Below, one piece after another: positions 1-6,429 of a stretch of DNA of 29,811 bases; the stretch's first letter is position 1, and each line of letters opens with the position of its first letter. This DNA comes from CAWUIO01 sp963922455 (GTDB lineage Bacteria > Bacteroidota > Bacteroidia > Cytophagales > Microscillaceae), in the NCBI GenBank assembly GCA_963922455.1, contig CAWUIO010000084.1:1-29811 (forward strand), given 5' to 3'. Under the pieces are notes generated by a model. It worked only from the letters and a program-made list of their open reading frames with translations. It had not been told where the DNA came from and made no database searches. Made by a program: the position numbers and the translations under genes.

Positions 1-100
1 CCCCCCCCCCCCCCCCCCCCCCCCCTTTTTTTTTCACCCAGAAGACGGCATACGACCTCGAGTAATGTGACTGGAGTTGAGACGTGTGCTCTTCCGATCT
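1..100 (+). other. Illumina adapter read-through (artefact, not genomic)
   Basis: A run of 25 C, then 9 T, then a near-exact TruSeq-style P7/i7 adapter (35-100). The adapter parts visible are the P7 core GAAGACGGCATACGA (41-55), an 8-base index CGAGTAAT (59-66) that I recall as the i7 D701 adapter form, and the read-2 primer part ending GCTCTTCCGATCT at 100. A few bases differ from the standard adapter (37-38, 56-57, and one in the primer part). The order poly-C, poly-T, P7, index, read-2 primer is the reverse complement of a short-insert read running through the adapter into poly-A and then poly-G, as two-colour sequencers produce. This stretch should be trimmed. Confidence 0.97.
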
Positions 101-343
101 TCTCTCTTCTCTCTTCTTCTTGATGGAACGGTATTTTGCTCTTGCCTAGTTATCCCAATCAGCGGAAAGCCCACCGCCAAAGGCCGAAGCATTTCGTCAC
201 GAGCCTAAAGGTTTGCGACTGCGATGTCTTTAGCCATGAAAAAAATCCCGACTCCCGGTTCCCGCATCCCGCCTCCCAATTCCCGGTTCCCGGTTCCCAG
301 CTCCTTCTCTCCTCTCTCATCTCTACTCTCTCTTCTTCTTCAG
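101..343. other. Low-complexity, repeat-rich contig end without a gene
   Basis: No convincing coding sequence is visible. Positions 101-121 are a CT tract fused to GATGGAACGG (122-131). The same CT tract and GATGGAACGG recur at 329-340 and 350-359, so the contig end appears to enter another fragment of the dispersed repeat. Positions 132-240 are unrecognised. Positions 246-306 hold a 7-nt periodic repeat and 307-340 are pyrimidine-rich. Because of the adapter at 1-100, this stretch is the least trustworthy part of the assembly. Confidence 0.6.
246..306. repeat. Degenerate heptanucleotide tandem repeat (NNTCCCG)
   Basis: Read in units of seven from 251, the sequence is ACTCCCG, GTTCCCG, CATCCCG, CCTCCCA, ATTCCCG, GTTCCCG, GTTCCCA, GCTCCTT, preceded by a partial unit TCCCG at 246-250. 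The TCCC core keeps strict 7-nt phase while the first two bases vary. It is followed directly by a CT-rich tract and then by a copy of the dispersed structured repeat. Confidence 0.85.
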
Positions 344-473
344 CTTAGGGATGGAACGGCCTGTTTGAGCTCGTGTAGGCCTGGCGGGGAAAGGCAGCGA
401 GTAGTGACAGCCCGACCCGCGCGGCAGTTTATGAAAATCGGGAATGCCTCATTTTATAAAGCGGGGAAGCCCC
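344..473 (+). repeat. Dispersed structured repeat, copy 1 (~130 bp)
   Basis: Starts CTTAGGGATGG and ends GGGGAAGCCCC. It shares the 20-mer CGGCCTGTTTGAGCTCGTGT (357-376) and a downstream block containing AAAGGCAGCGAGTAG and AGCCCGACCC with copy 3 at 23950-24076. A terminal hairpin is visible: CCCGC (416-420) with GCGGG (461-465), and TTTAT/AAAAT (428-438, one bulge) with ATTTTATAAA (451-460). The AGGGAT start and AGCCCGACC core resemble a structured repeat common in Bacteroidota, possibly the flavo-1 RNA motif. That name is from memory and was not tested. Confidence 0.8.
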
Positions 474-548
474 AAATACATTAAATCCTAGAAATCCTTT
501 TAAACTTTCAATAAAAATTGAAACAAATTTGGTATTTGTATAGTTTAA

Positions 549-592
549 TTAGTATACTAACAATTTGCTTGCTATATTTAAGCAAGCAAATT
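549..592. promoter_or_regulatory. Two palindromes in the fnr-ferredoxin promoter region
   Basis: A perfect 12-bp palindrome, TTAGTATACTAA, lies at 549-560. It is followed by a perfect 11-bp inverted repeat, AATTTGCTTGC (562-572) and GCAAGCAAATT (582-592), separated by TATATTTAA. The spacer contains TATATTTA, one base away from the Bacteroidota -7 consensus TAnnTTTG. The second arm ends 23 bases before the fnr start codon. This could be an operator over a promoter or a 5'-UTR hairpin. The rest of the 474-615 gap is AT-rich and without a gene. Confidence 0.5.
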
Positions 593-615
593 AACATTAC
601 AAAATCACTACTTGT

Positions 616-1626
616 ATGAAAACGCATCAATCAGATCTATGTATAATTGGGGCCGGGCCGGTGGGCTTATTTGCTGTATTTGAGGCGGGGCTACTCAAGC
701 TACGCTGTCATGTAGTCGATGCTTTGCCCCAAGTGGGAGGCCAATTATCTGAAATATATCCTAAGAAGCCCATTTATGACATTCCGGGTTACCCTGAGGT
801 GCAAGCCCAAGAACTGGTTGATCGTTTAATGGAACAAATTGCTCCATTTGAAGCTGGGTTCACGCTGGGAGAACGGGTGGAAACCCTAGATAAGGATGCG
901 GAGGGCACTTTTCACTTGCGCACCAATTTAGGGACGCATATCCAGGCCAAAGTTGTGGTTATTGCGGGCGGATTGGGTTGTTTTGAGCCCCGTAAACCCC
1001 TTCTAGAAAATCTGGAACGCTATGAAAATAAAGGGATACAGTATATGATTAAAGACCCGGAAGTATTTCGGGACCGGAGGGTAGTGTTGGCCGGAGGGGG
1101 TGATTCGGCTTTAGATTGGACGATGTACTTAGCAGATATTTGTTCGGAACTCACCCTGGTACATCGGGGATCAAGTTTTCGTGGTGCTCCCGATTCGGCT
1201 GAAAAGGTTACAAGCCTGGCCAAAAGTGGCCGCATACGCCTGGAATTAAATACACAATTACAAGGGCTTAGCGGGAATGGGGTTCTCAACCGGGTCAGTC
1301 TCGTCAACAAGGCCAAGGAAGTAAGTCATGTCGATACGGACTATTTGATTCCTCTTTTTGGTTTAAGTCCAAAACTAGGCCCTATTGGGGAGTGGAACCT
1401 AGCCATTAATAAAAATGCGGTCGAAGTCGATACCCGTGATTACTCTACAGGTACTCCGGGTATATACGCCATTGGGGATATAAATACGTATCCTGGAAAG
1501 CTCAAATTGATCCTTTGCGGGTTTCATGAAGCGGCTTTGATGGCCCATAGTGCCTATAAAGTCGTGTACCCTGGCAAAAAACCCAGTTTTAAGTACACGA
1601 CTGTAAATGGAATTCAAACCTTTTAA
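616..1626 (+). CDS. Ferredoxin--NADP(+) reductase, thioredoxin-reductase-like type
   Basis: FAD flavoprotein predicted to move electrons between NADPH and ferredoxin in the cytosol (EC 1.18.1.2). The 336 residues show two Rossmann dinucleotide folds: the FAD motif GAGPVG at residues 12-17, the NADP motif GGGDSA at 160-165, and a second FAD motif GIYAIGD at 282-288. The CxxC redox pair of true thioredoxin reductases is absent between the two folds, which places it with the YumC-like ferredoxin reductases. The aromatic C-terminal extension (about 315-336) fits that class. A 2Fe-2S ferredoxin gene follows after 11 bases, so enzyme and electron carrier are probably co-transcribed. ATG at 616 begins just before the beta-strand of the first Rossmann fold, so the start is secure. 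Confidence 0.93.
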   Translation: MKTHQSDLCIIGAGPVGLFAVFEAGLLKLRCHVVDALPQVGGQLSEIYPKKPIYDIPGYPEVQAQELVDRLMEQIAPFEAGFTLGERVETLDKDAEGTFHLRTNLGTHIQAKVVVIAGGLGCFEPRKPLLENLERYENKGIQYMIKDPEVFRDRRVVLAGGGDSALDWTMYLADICSELTLVHRGSSFRGAPDSAEKVTSLAKSGRIRLELNTQLQGLSGNGVLNRVSLVNKAKEVSHVDTDYLIPLFGLSPKLGPIGEWNLAINKNAVEVDTRDYSTGTPGIYAIGDINTYPGKLKLILCGFHEAALMAHSAYKVVYPGKKPSFKYTTVNGIQTF

Positions 1627-1637
1627 GCCAAAGATGT

Positions 1638-1967
1638 ATGACAGATACCGAATTGATTCAGATTTATGTACGGGACGATACTGGTGAACAAGTACGTTTG
1701 GAAGTTCCCACAGATATGAACCTCAGCTTGATGGAGGTACTAAAAGCCTCGGAGTACCCTATTCAAGCTACTTGCGGGGGGATGGCCTTGTGTGCCACGT
1801 GTTTGATACAAGTACTAGAAGGAGACGGGTATCAAGAGGCAAGCGACCCAGAATGGGATATGTTGGATACCTTACCTTTTGTCGAGGAAGGAAGCCGTCT
1901 GGCATGTCAGATGAAAATAGAACCTGAGATGAACCAAATGGTGATCCGTTTGGGGGCTCACACATAA
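1638..1967 (+). CDS. 2Fe-2S ferredoxin (adrenodoxin/Fdx-like)
   Basis: Small soluble electron carrier of 109 residues. Cluster ligands are Cys46, Cys52, Cys55 and Cys90 in the spacing Cx5Cx2C...C, as in the vertebrate-type/ISC ferredoxins and unlike the Cx4Cx2C of plant-type ferredoxins. The acidic stretch around residues 62-84 would suit docking to a reductase. It sits 11 bases behind the ferredoxin-NADP reductase gene, which is its likely redox partner. A terminator follows at 1995-2029, closing a two-gene operon. Client enzymes cannot be named from the sequence. Confidence 0.93.
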   Translation: MTDTELIQIYVRDDTGEQVRLEVPTDMNLSLMEVLKASEYPIQATCGGMALCATCLIQVLEGDGYQEASDPEWDMLDTLPFVEEGSRLACQMKIEPEMNQMVIRLGAHT

Positions 1968-1994
1968 TTTTTTCCAGACTCTTTTTTAATTTGG

Positions 1995-2029
1995 AATACC
2001 CGAGAATTTTTAATTTTCGGGTATTTTTT
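1995..2029 (+). terminator. Intrinsic terminator after the fnr-ferredoxin operon
   Basis: Perfect 9-bp stem AATACCCGA (1995-2003) with TCGGGTATT (2017-2025), a 13-base loop and a T run through 2029. It begins 28 bases after the ferredoxin stop codon. Confidence 0.85.
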
Positions 2030-2082
2030 ATGCAACCTATACCTTGGATCGATTGTCTTTACAGAAAAATAACCATAATAAA

Positions 2083-3012
2083 ATGAAAAATATTACAAGA
2101 ACTCTTAGGTTAATCGTATTGGCAAGTCTTTTTATAGTTAGTAGCATCCAAGCCCAAGACTTGCTTAGTCAATTAGATTTAGACGAGCAAGGGATTGAAA
2201 CGCTAGAAGTAGAAGGAAAATTTTTAAAAGTTACTGTAGAAGGAGGAGATCGCTCATCCGTAAGCGTTACTGGGCGAATTTACGGTAACAAAGAACGGTA
2301 TACCCTCCGTCACCAACGCACCGGTTCCACTTTACGGGTTTGGGTAGAGGTAGAGAACAAAATGAAAAGCTGGAATAATGGTAACTTTAAGGGCAGCATT
2401 GCATGTAAAGTGCCCCGCAAAACGAATCTTATTGTAAAAAACTCTTCGGGGAGCTTAGATATTGATCAAATCTCAGCCAGCACATTCCGCTTAGGTACTA
2501 GCTCAGGCAGCATTAAAGCTCAAAATATTCAAGCAAATGGTAACTACAAAAGTTCATCAGGAAGTATCCGGGTTAGCAATGTGCAGGGAAATATTGAAGC
2601 CCTCAGCAGTTCAGGCAGTCAAAGCTGGACTAATATTGATGGGAACATAATCACTAAAGCTTCTTCCGGGACCATTCGGTTCAATAACTTGAAAGGAGAT
2701 GTAAAGTCGGTGACTAGCTCGGGTGGAATGAGCGTGAATAATTTGGATGGCACCTTAGATCTTAGTGCCTCTTCTGGCTCTATTCGAGGAGAAGGCATAC
2801 AGCTAAAGGGGGATTCTCGTTTCAAAACCTCATCGGGAGGCATCCGGATTAGCTTAAAAAATAGCCTTAGTAATCTTGGTTTTGACTTAACGGCCTCTTC
2901 GGGAAGCATTCAAGTAGGTGGTGAGCGCCACAAAAAACGCTATTACACCAGTCAAGGCGGCATAAAAATCAGCGGAGTTAGTTCATCAGGCAGTCAGTCG
3001 TATACCAACTAA
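2083..3012 (+). CDS. Exported SSGS-repeat beta-strand protein (DUF4097/DUF2807-like)
   Basis: Predicted secreted or periplasmic protein of 309 residues. Residues 1-24 form a clear signal peptide (basic start, hydrophobic core, cleavage near IQA|Q). The body has about eleven repeats of roughly 20 residues, each centred on S-S-G-S/G followed by alternating hydrophobic residues (SSGSI-V, SSGTI-F, SSGGM-V). This pattern is typical of the right-handed beta-helix DUF4097/DUF2807 'adhesin-like' proteins frequent in Bacteroidota. An in-frame TTG at 2044 would lengthen it by 13 residues, but ATG at 2083 directly begins the signal peptide. It stands alone, between a terminator on the left and a shared terminator on the right. 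Function is unknown; adhesion or envelope stress are guesses from the family. Confidence 0.85.
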   Translation: MKNITRTLRLIVLASLFIVSSIQAQDLLSQLDLDEQGIETLEVEGKFLKVTVEGGDRSSVSVTGRIYGNKERYTLRHQRTGSTLRVWVEVENKMKSWNNGNFKGSIACKVPRKTNLIVKNSSGSLDIDQISASTFRLGTSSGSIKAQNIQANGNYKSSSGSIRVSNVQGNIEALSSSGSQSWTNIDGNIITKASSGTIRFNNLKGDVKSVTSSGGMSVNNLDGTLDLSASSGSIRGEGIQLKGDSRFKTSSGGIRISLKNSLSNLGFDLTASSGSIQVGGERHKKRYYTSQGGIKISGVSSSGSQSYTN

Positions 3013-3051
3013 ATTCTGTTTTTATGTAAGCAAAGTTTGATCTACCCCTAT

Positions 3052-3083
3052 AAAAAAAACCTAGCCTGGTGCTTAGGTTTTTT
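3052..3083. terminator. Bidirectional terminator between the SSGS-repeat gene and asnS
   Basis: Stem AAAAAACCTA (3054-3063) with TAGGTTTTTT (3074-3083) and a 10-base loop. The T run serves the plus-strand gene ending at 3012, and the A run serves asnS, which ends at 3103 on the minus strand. Confidence 0.8.
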
Positions 3084-3102
3084 CTATTTGAAAGGTATGT
3101 CT

Positions 3103-4536
3103 TTAAAATTCGGCCGCTTGAGGAGCTCGGGGGAAGGGAATCACATCTCTAATATTGCCCATACCCGTTACAAAGAGCACCATGCGTTCAAAACCGAGGC
3201 CAAAACCGCTGTGGGGAGCCGTTCCGAAACGACGCGTATCCAAATACCACCAGAGTTCTTTGGTAATCCCGAGTTCTTCGGTACGGGCCATAAGTTTATC
3301 TAAATCTTCTTCCCTCTGAGAACCTCCGATAATCTCTCCGATTCCGGGGCAAAGTACGTCCATGGCTCTTACCGTTTTACCATCATCATTTTGCTTCATA
3401 TAAAATGCTTTGATGGCTTTGGGATAGTCGCTAACAATTACGGGCTTTTTGAAGTGTTTTTCAACTAAATATCGCTCGTGTTCCGATTGCATATCGATGC
3501 CCCACTCTACCGGATATTTAAACTTCTTCTTTTTGTGGGGTTTAGAGTTTAGTAAGATATCAATAGCTTCGGTGTAAGTAATCCGTCCGAATTCATTGGC
3601 CATCACGAATTCTAGCTTATCGATAAGGCCCATTTCGCTTCTTTCTTCTTTTTTCTTTTGCTCATTTTCTTTTTGGAATCGCTGGTCTAAGAATTTCATA
3701 TCCTCGGGGCAATTTTCCAAGGCAAAGCGAATTAAATACTTTAGGAAGTCTTCGGCCAGGTCTTGATTATCCTTATCGTCGTAAAAAGCCATTTCAGGCT
3801 CTATCATCCAGAACTCAGAAAGATGGCGAGAGGTATTGGAGTTTTCTGCTCGGAAAGTGGGGCCAAAAGTATACACTTGCCCAAGTCCTAAGGCTCCCAG
3901 TTCGGCTTCCAGCTGCCCCGAGACAGTCAAGTTGGTTTTACGTCCAAAAAAATCCTGGGTATAATCTACTTCACCTTCTTCATTCTTAGGGGGATTCTCG
4001 TCGGGTAAGGTAGTAACCCGGAATGTTTCGCCGGCACCTTCGGCATCTGAGGCCGTAACAATGGGGGTATTCCAGTAGTAGAATCCATTCTGGTGGAAAT
4101 ACTGATGAACGGCAAAGGCTAAGGCGTGCCGGATACGGAAAATAGCTCCAAAGGTATTGGTACGGGTACGCAAGTGAGCTTTTTCTCTTAAAAACTCTAA
4201 GGTATGAGCTTTGGCCTGAATTGGATAGGCTTCAGGGTCGGCTTTACCCAAAATAGTAATTTTTTGGGCGATGACCTCACAAGCCTGGCCAGAACCTGTA
4301 GACTCGACCAATTGACCTTCGACGGATAAACACGCGCCGGTATGGATCAATTGTAATACGTCTTCTGAGTGATCTTCGGCATTGGCCACTACTTGGATGC
4401 TCTCCACGGTAGAACCATCATTAAGGGTAATAAAATTCACCCCTTTGCTACCTCGTTTATGTCGTACCCAACCTTGTATAAGTACAGGTCTGTCAAATTC
4501 GGTAGAGGCAAGGATTTGTTTAATTCTTGGTTTCAT
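3103..4536 (-). CDS. asnS: Asparagine--tRNA ligase
   Basis: Class IIb aminoacyl-tRNA synthetase charging tRNA-Asn with asparagine (EC 6.1.1.22), 477 residues against about 466 in E. coli. An N-terminal OB-fold anticodon-binding domain (about residues 14-110, with LIQGWVRHKR) precedes the catalytic core. Family signatures are TASDAEGAGETFRV, motif 2 FGPTFRAENSNTSRH with the following EPEMAF, and motif 3 GFGLGFERMV near the C-terminus. The long insertion between motifs 2 and 3 is Lys/Glu-rich. The start is ATG at 4536; the longer open frame to 4596 would use TTG inside a terminator palindrome and is rejected. A direct AsnRS suggests tRNA-Asn need not be made by transamidation. Confidence 0.96.
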   Translation of the reverse strand: MKPRIKQILASTEFDRPVLIQGWVRHKRGSKGVNFITLNDGSTVESIQVVANAEDHSEDVLQLIHTGACLSVEGQLVESTGSGQACEVIAQKITILGKADPEAYPIQAKAHTLEFLREKAHLRTRTNTFGAIFRIRHALAFAVHQYFHQNGFYYWNTPIVTASDAEGAGETFRVTTLPDENPPKNEEGEVDYTQDFFGRKTNLTVSGQLEAELGALGLGQVYTFGPTFRAENSNTSRHLSEFWMIEPEMAFYDDKDNQDLAEDFLKYLIRFALENCPEDMKFLDQRFQKENEQKKKEERSEMGLIDKLEFVMANEFGRITYTEAIDILLNSKPHKKKKFKYPVEWGIDMQSEHERYLVEKHFKKPVIVSDYPKAIKAFYMKQNDDGKTVRAMDVLCPGIGEIIGGSQREEDLDKLMARTEELGITKELWWYLDTRRFGTAPHSGFGLGFERMVLFVTGMGNIRDVIPFPRAPQAAEF

Positions 4537-4555
4537 ATCATTAGGTATGCGGGCC

Positions 4556-4601
4556 AAAATAAAAAGGATTAACTTTTGAGTTAACTCAAAAGTCAATCCT
4601 T
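4556..4601 (-). terminator. Strong palindromic terminator behind rplQ
   Basis: Arms 4564-4582 and 4583-4601 form a 38-bp inverted repeat with a single mismatched pair (4571/4594) and no spacer. On the minus strand the second arm runs directly into TTTTTATTTT. It lies 35 bases past the rplQ stop, so it should end the ribosomal operon transcript. It is also 28 bases upstream of the asnS start, inside that gene's probable 5' leader. Confidence 0.85.
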
Positions 4602-4604
4602 CTA

Positions 4605-4612
4605 CAAATATA
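4605..4612 (-). promoter_or_regulatory. Possible asnS promoter -7 element
   Basis: On the minus strand this reads TATATTTG, an exact match to the Bacteroidota -7 consensus TAnnTTTG. It lies about 70 bases upstream of the asnS ATG. No clear TTG is found at the -33 distance. If used, transcription would start at or within the palindrome at 4564-4601. Confidence 0.4.
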
Positions 4613-4636
4613 GATTCTCAGAGAAATAAGGAAAAA

Positions 4637-5314
4637 CTATTCAGATTTTTCTTTAGAATCATCTGATTTTTCCTCGGCGTCCTCTGTTTTATCAGCATCG
4701 GCAGAGGCTTGAGGTTCGCTAGCTTCATTATTTTCGGTTTTCTCTTTTACCGTGTCGGCAACTTCTTCAACACTGGCTTGGGTTTCGACCTGTTCTGGGG
4801 CCTCCTTCCCTTCATCCTTAGCCTCTAGGGGTTGCGGTGTTTCCTGGGTTTGCGGAGTAGCTTCGCCACTTGTTTCGGGGTTGCTTCCACTTTTCTTTTT
4901 TCTACGACGACGGCTAGTTTTACCGGTCTCTTTCTTCTTCTCAACAACCAAAGTGGTATTGAAGTCGACTAACTCCATCATACAAACCTCAGCATTATCA
5001 CCTAGTCGGTTGCCAAGACGGATGATGCGGGTATAGCCACCGGGGCGATGCGAGATTTTATCGGCTACTACGGAAAATAGTTCCTGGACCGACTCTTTAT
5101 TTTGCAAATAAGAAAATACCATACGACGCGAGTGGGTCGTATCATCTTTGGCGCGGGTCAAAATTGGCTCTACGTAGCGACGCAGGGCTTTGGCTTTGGC
5201 CAAAGTAGTTTTGATACGCTTGTGCAAAATTAGCGAGGAGGCCATATTGGAGAGCATAGCCTTCCGGTGGGAGGCTGTACGGCTCAAGTGATTAAATGCT
5301 TTTCTGTGTCTCAT
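4637..5314 (-). CDS. rplQ: 50S ribosomal protein L17 with long acidic C-terminal tail
   Basis: Large-subunit protein, last gene of the ribosomal cluster. Residues 1-125 are the conserved L17 fold (MRHRKAFNHLSR, then NMASSLILHKRIKTTLAKAK). An Arg/Lys patch follows (about 134-141). From about residue 142 to 225 there is a low-complexity tail rich in Glu, Ala, Thr, Ser and Asp. L17 is usually 116-130 residues in E. coli-like bacteria; extended tails are known in Bacteroidota, but this one nearly doubles the protein. It starts 66 bases after rpoA, and a terminator follows 35 bases after its stop. Confidence 0.95.
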   Translation of the reverse strand: MRHRKAFNHLSRTASHRKAMLSNMASSLILHKRIKTTLAKAKALRRYVEPILTRAKDDTTHSRRMVFSYLQNKESVQELFSVVADKISHRPGGYTRIIRLGNRLGDNAEVCMMELVDFNTTLVVEKKKETGKTSRRRRKKKSGSNPETSGEATPQTQETPQPLEAKDEGKEAPEQVETQASVEEVADTVKEKTENNEASEPQASADADKTEDAEEKSDDSKEKSE

Positions 5315-5380
5315 AAGGCTAAGCTTTAGGTTGGGCTAAATAATTTTCTAGGTTATTGGCCCAAGCTGCTTTCTCAAACT

Positions 5381-6373
5381 CTACTCTTCTTCCAATTTAT
5401 ATTTACTAACATCCATTCCAAAAGAAAGTCCTTTCTCTGAAACAAGTTGCTCCAATTCGGTAAGAGACTTCTTTCCAAAATTTCTGAATTTCATCATGTC
5501 GGCAATCTCCAAGCGTACCAAATCTCCCAGGGACCGGATATCAGCTGATTTCAGACAGTTGTAAGCGCGAACGGAAAGATCCAAGTCACTGATTGGGGTT
5601 TTGAGAAGTTTGCGCATATGCAAGAAATCCTCATCAACCACTTCCTCGTCTGGTTCTTTTCCTAGGTCTGGTGTGATATTTTGGTCGGAGAATAATGCCA
5701 GGTGCTGAATCATAATACGGGCAGCACCTTTAAGAGCATCTTCAGGATGGATCGAGCCATCGGTCTCTATATCGAGAATAAGTTTTTCGTAGTCAGTACG
5801 TTGCTCAACCCGGGTGTTTTCCACGCTATACTTCACATTTTTTATTGGAGTGAAAATAGAGTCTATTGGAATAAATCCGGTTAATTGTTCTACGGCAGGA
5901 CGGTTTTCATCGGCAGGAATGTACCCACGTCCTTTTTCGATCAGGATCTCTAACTCTAAATCCAAGGATTCATCTAAGTGACAAATAACCATATCTGGAT
6001 TTAGTACTTCAAAGGTGCTGGTAAACTTAGAGATATCACCTGCTTTGAGTACTTCTTGATTACGGGCAAAAACAACGATTTTATTGTCGGCAGCTTCAGA
6101 AATACGTTTAAAACGTACTTGCTTCAGGTTTAGAATAATTTCTGATACATCTTCTACAACTCCTTTGATAGCAGAAAATTCGTGTAATACTCCGGGGATA
6201 CGGATAGCAGTGATGGCGTAACCTTCCAAGGAGGAAAGCAATATTCTACGGATGGAGTTTCCGATGGTAACGCCATAACCTCTTTCCAAAGGTCTAAATT
6301 CAAAAGTACCTTTAAAGTCGGTAGCTTTATCCATTAGGACTTTTTCGGGCATTTGGAAAGTAAGTAGGGACAT
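5381..6373 (-). CDS. rpoA: DNA-directed RNA polymerase subunit alpha
   Basis: Scaffold subunit of RNA polymerase, 330 residues. The N-terminal assembly domain (about 1-230) shows FRPLERGYGVTIGNSIRRILLSSLEGYAI, which makes the dimer and contacts beta and beta'. An acidic linker around residues 238-248 leads to the C-terminal domain (about 255-325: ISDLDLSVRAYNCLKSADI and FGKKSLTELEQLV). That domain keeps the Arg and Asn that bind UP-element DNA in E. coli. Its place between rpsD and rplQ is the classical alpha-operon position. Confidence 0.97.
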   Translation of the reverse strand: MSLLTFQMPEKVLMDKATDFKGTFEFRPLERGYGVTIGNSIRRILLSSLEGYAITAIRIPGVLHEFSAIKGVVEDVSEIILNLKQVRFKRISEAADNKIVVFARNQEVLKAGDISKFTSTFEVLNPDMVICHLDESLDLELEILIEKGRGYIPADENRPAVEQLTGFIPIDSIFTPIKNVKYSVENTRVEQRTDYEKLILDIETDGSIHPEDALKGAARIMIQHLALFSDQNITPDLGKEPDEEVVDEDFLHMRKLLKTPISDLDLSVRAYNCLKSADIRSLGDLVRLEIADMMKFRNFGKKSLTELEQLVSEKGLSFGMDVSKYKLEEE

Positions 6374-6429
6374 AATAGTATTTTTTGAATTAGAGGTAAA
6401 AAAAAGAGAACTGGTAATCCTTTAATTCC

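Noticed and set aside
1..34. Poly-C/poly-T run as telomere-like or G-quadruplex DNA
   Set aside because: It directly adjoins a P7 adapter in the order expected from two-colour sequencing read-through, so it is an artefact.
246..306. CRISPR array
   Set aside because: The unit is only 7 bases with no spacers; there are no cas genes.
136..484. Two short plus-strand open frames in the low-complexity region
   Set aside because: They translate the heptamer repeat, CT tract and repeat copy 1 into Pro/Ser/Leu-rich nonsense in overlapping frames.
3037..3303. Plus-strand 88-residue open frame
   Set aside because: It crosses the bidirectional terminator and lies antisense inside asnS, which is unmistakable.
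4537..4596. Longer N-terminus for asnS
   Set aside because: It would start at TTG within the rplQ terminator palindrome; family alignment begins at the ATG at 4536.
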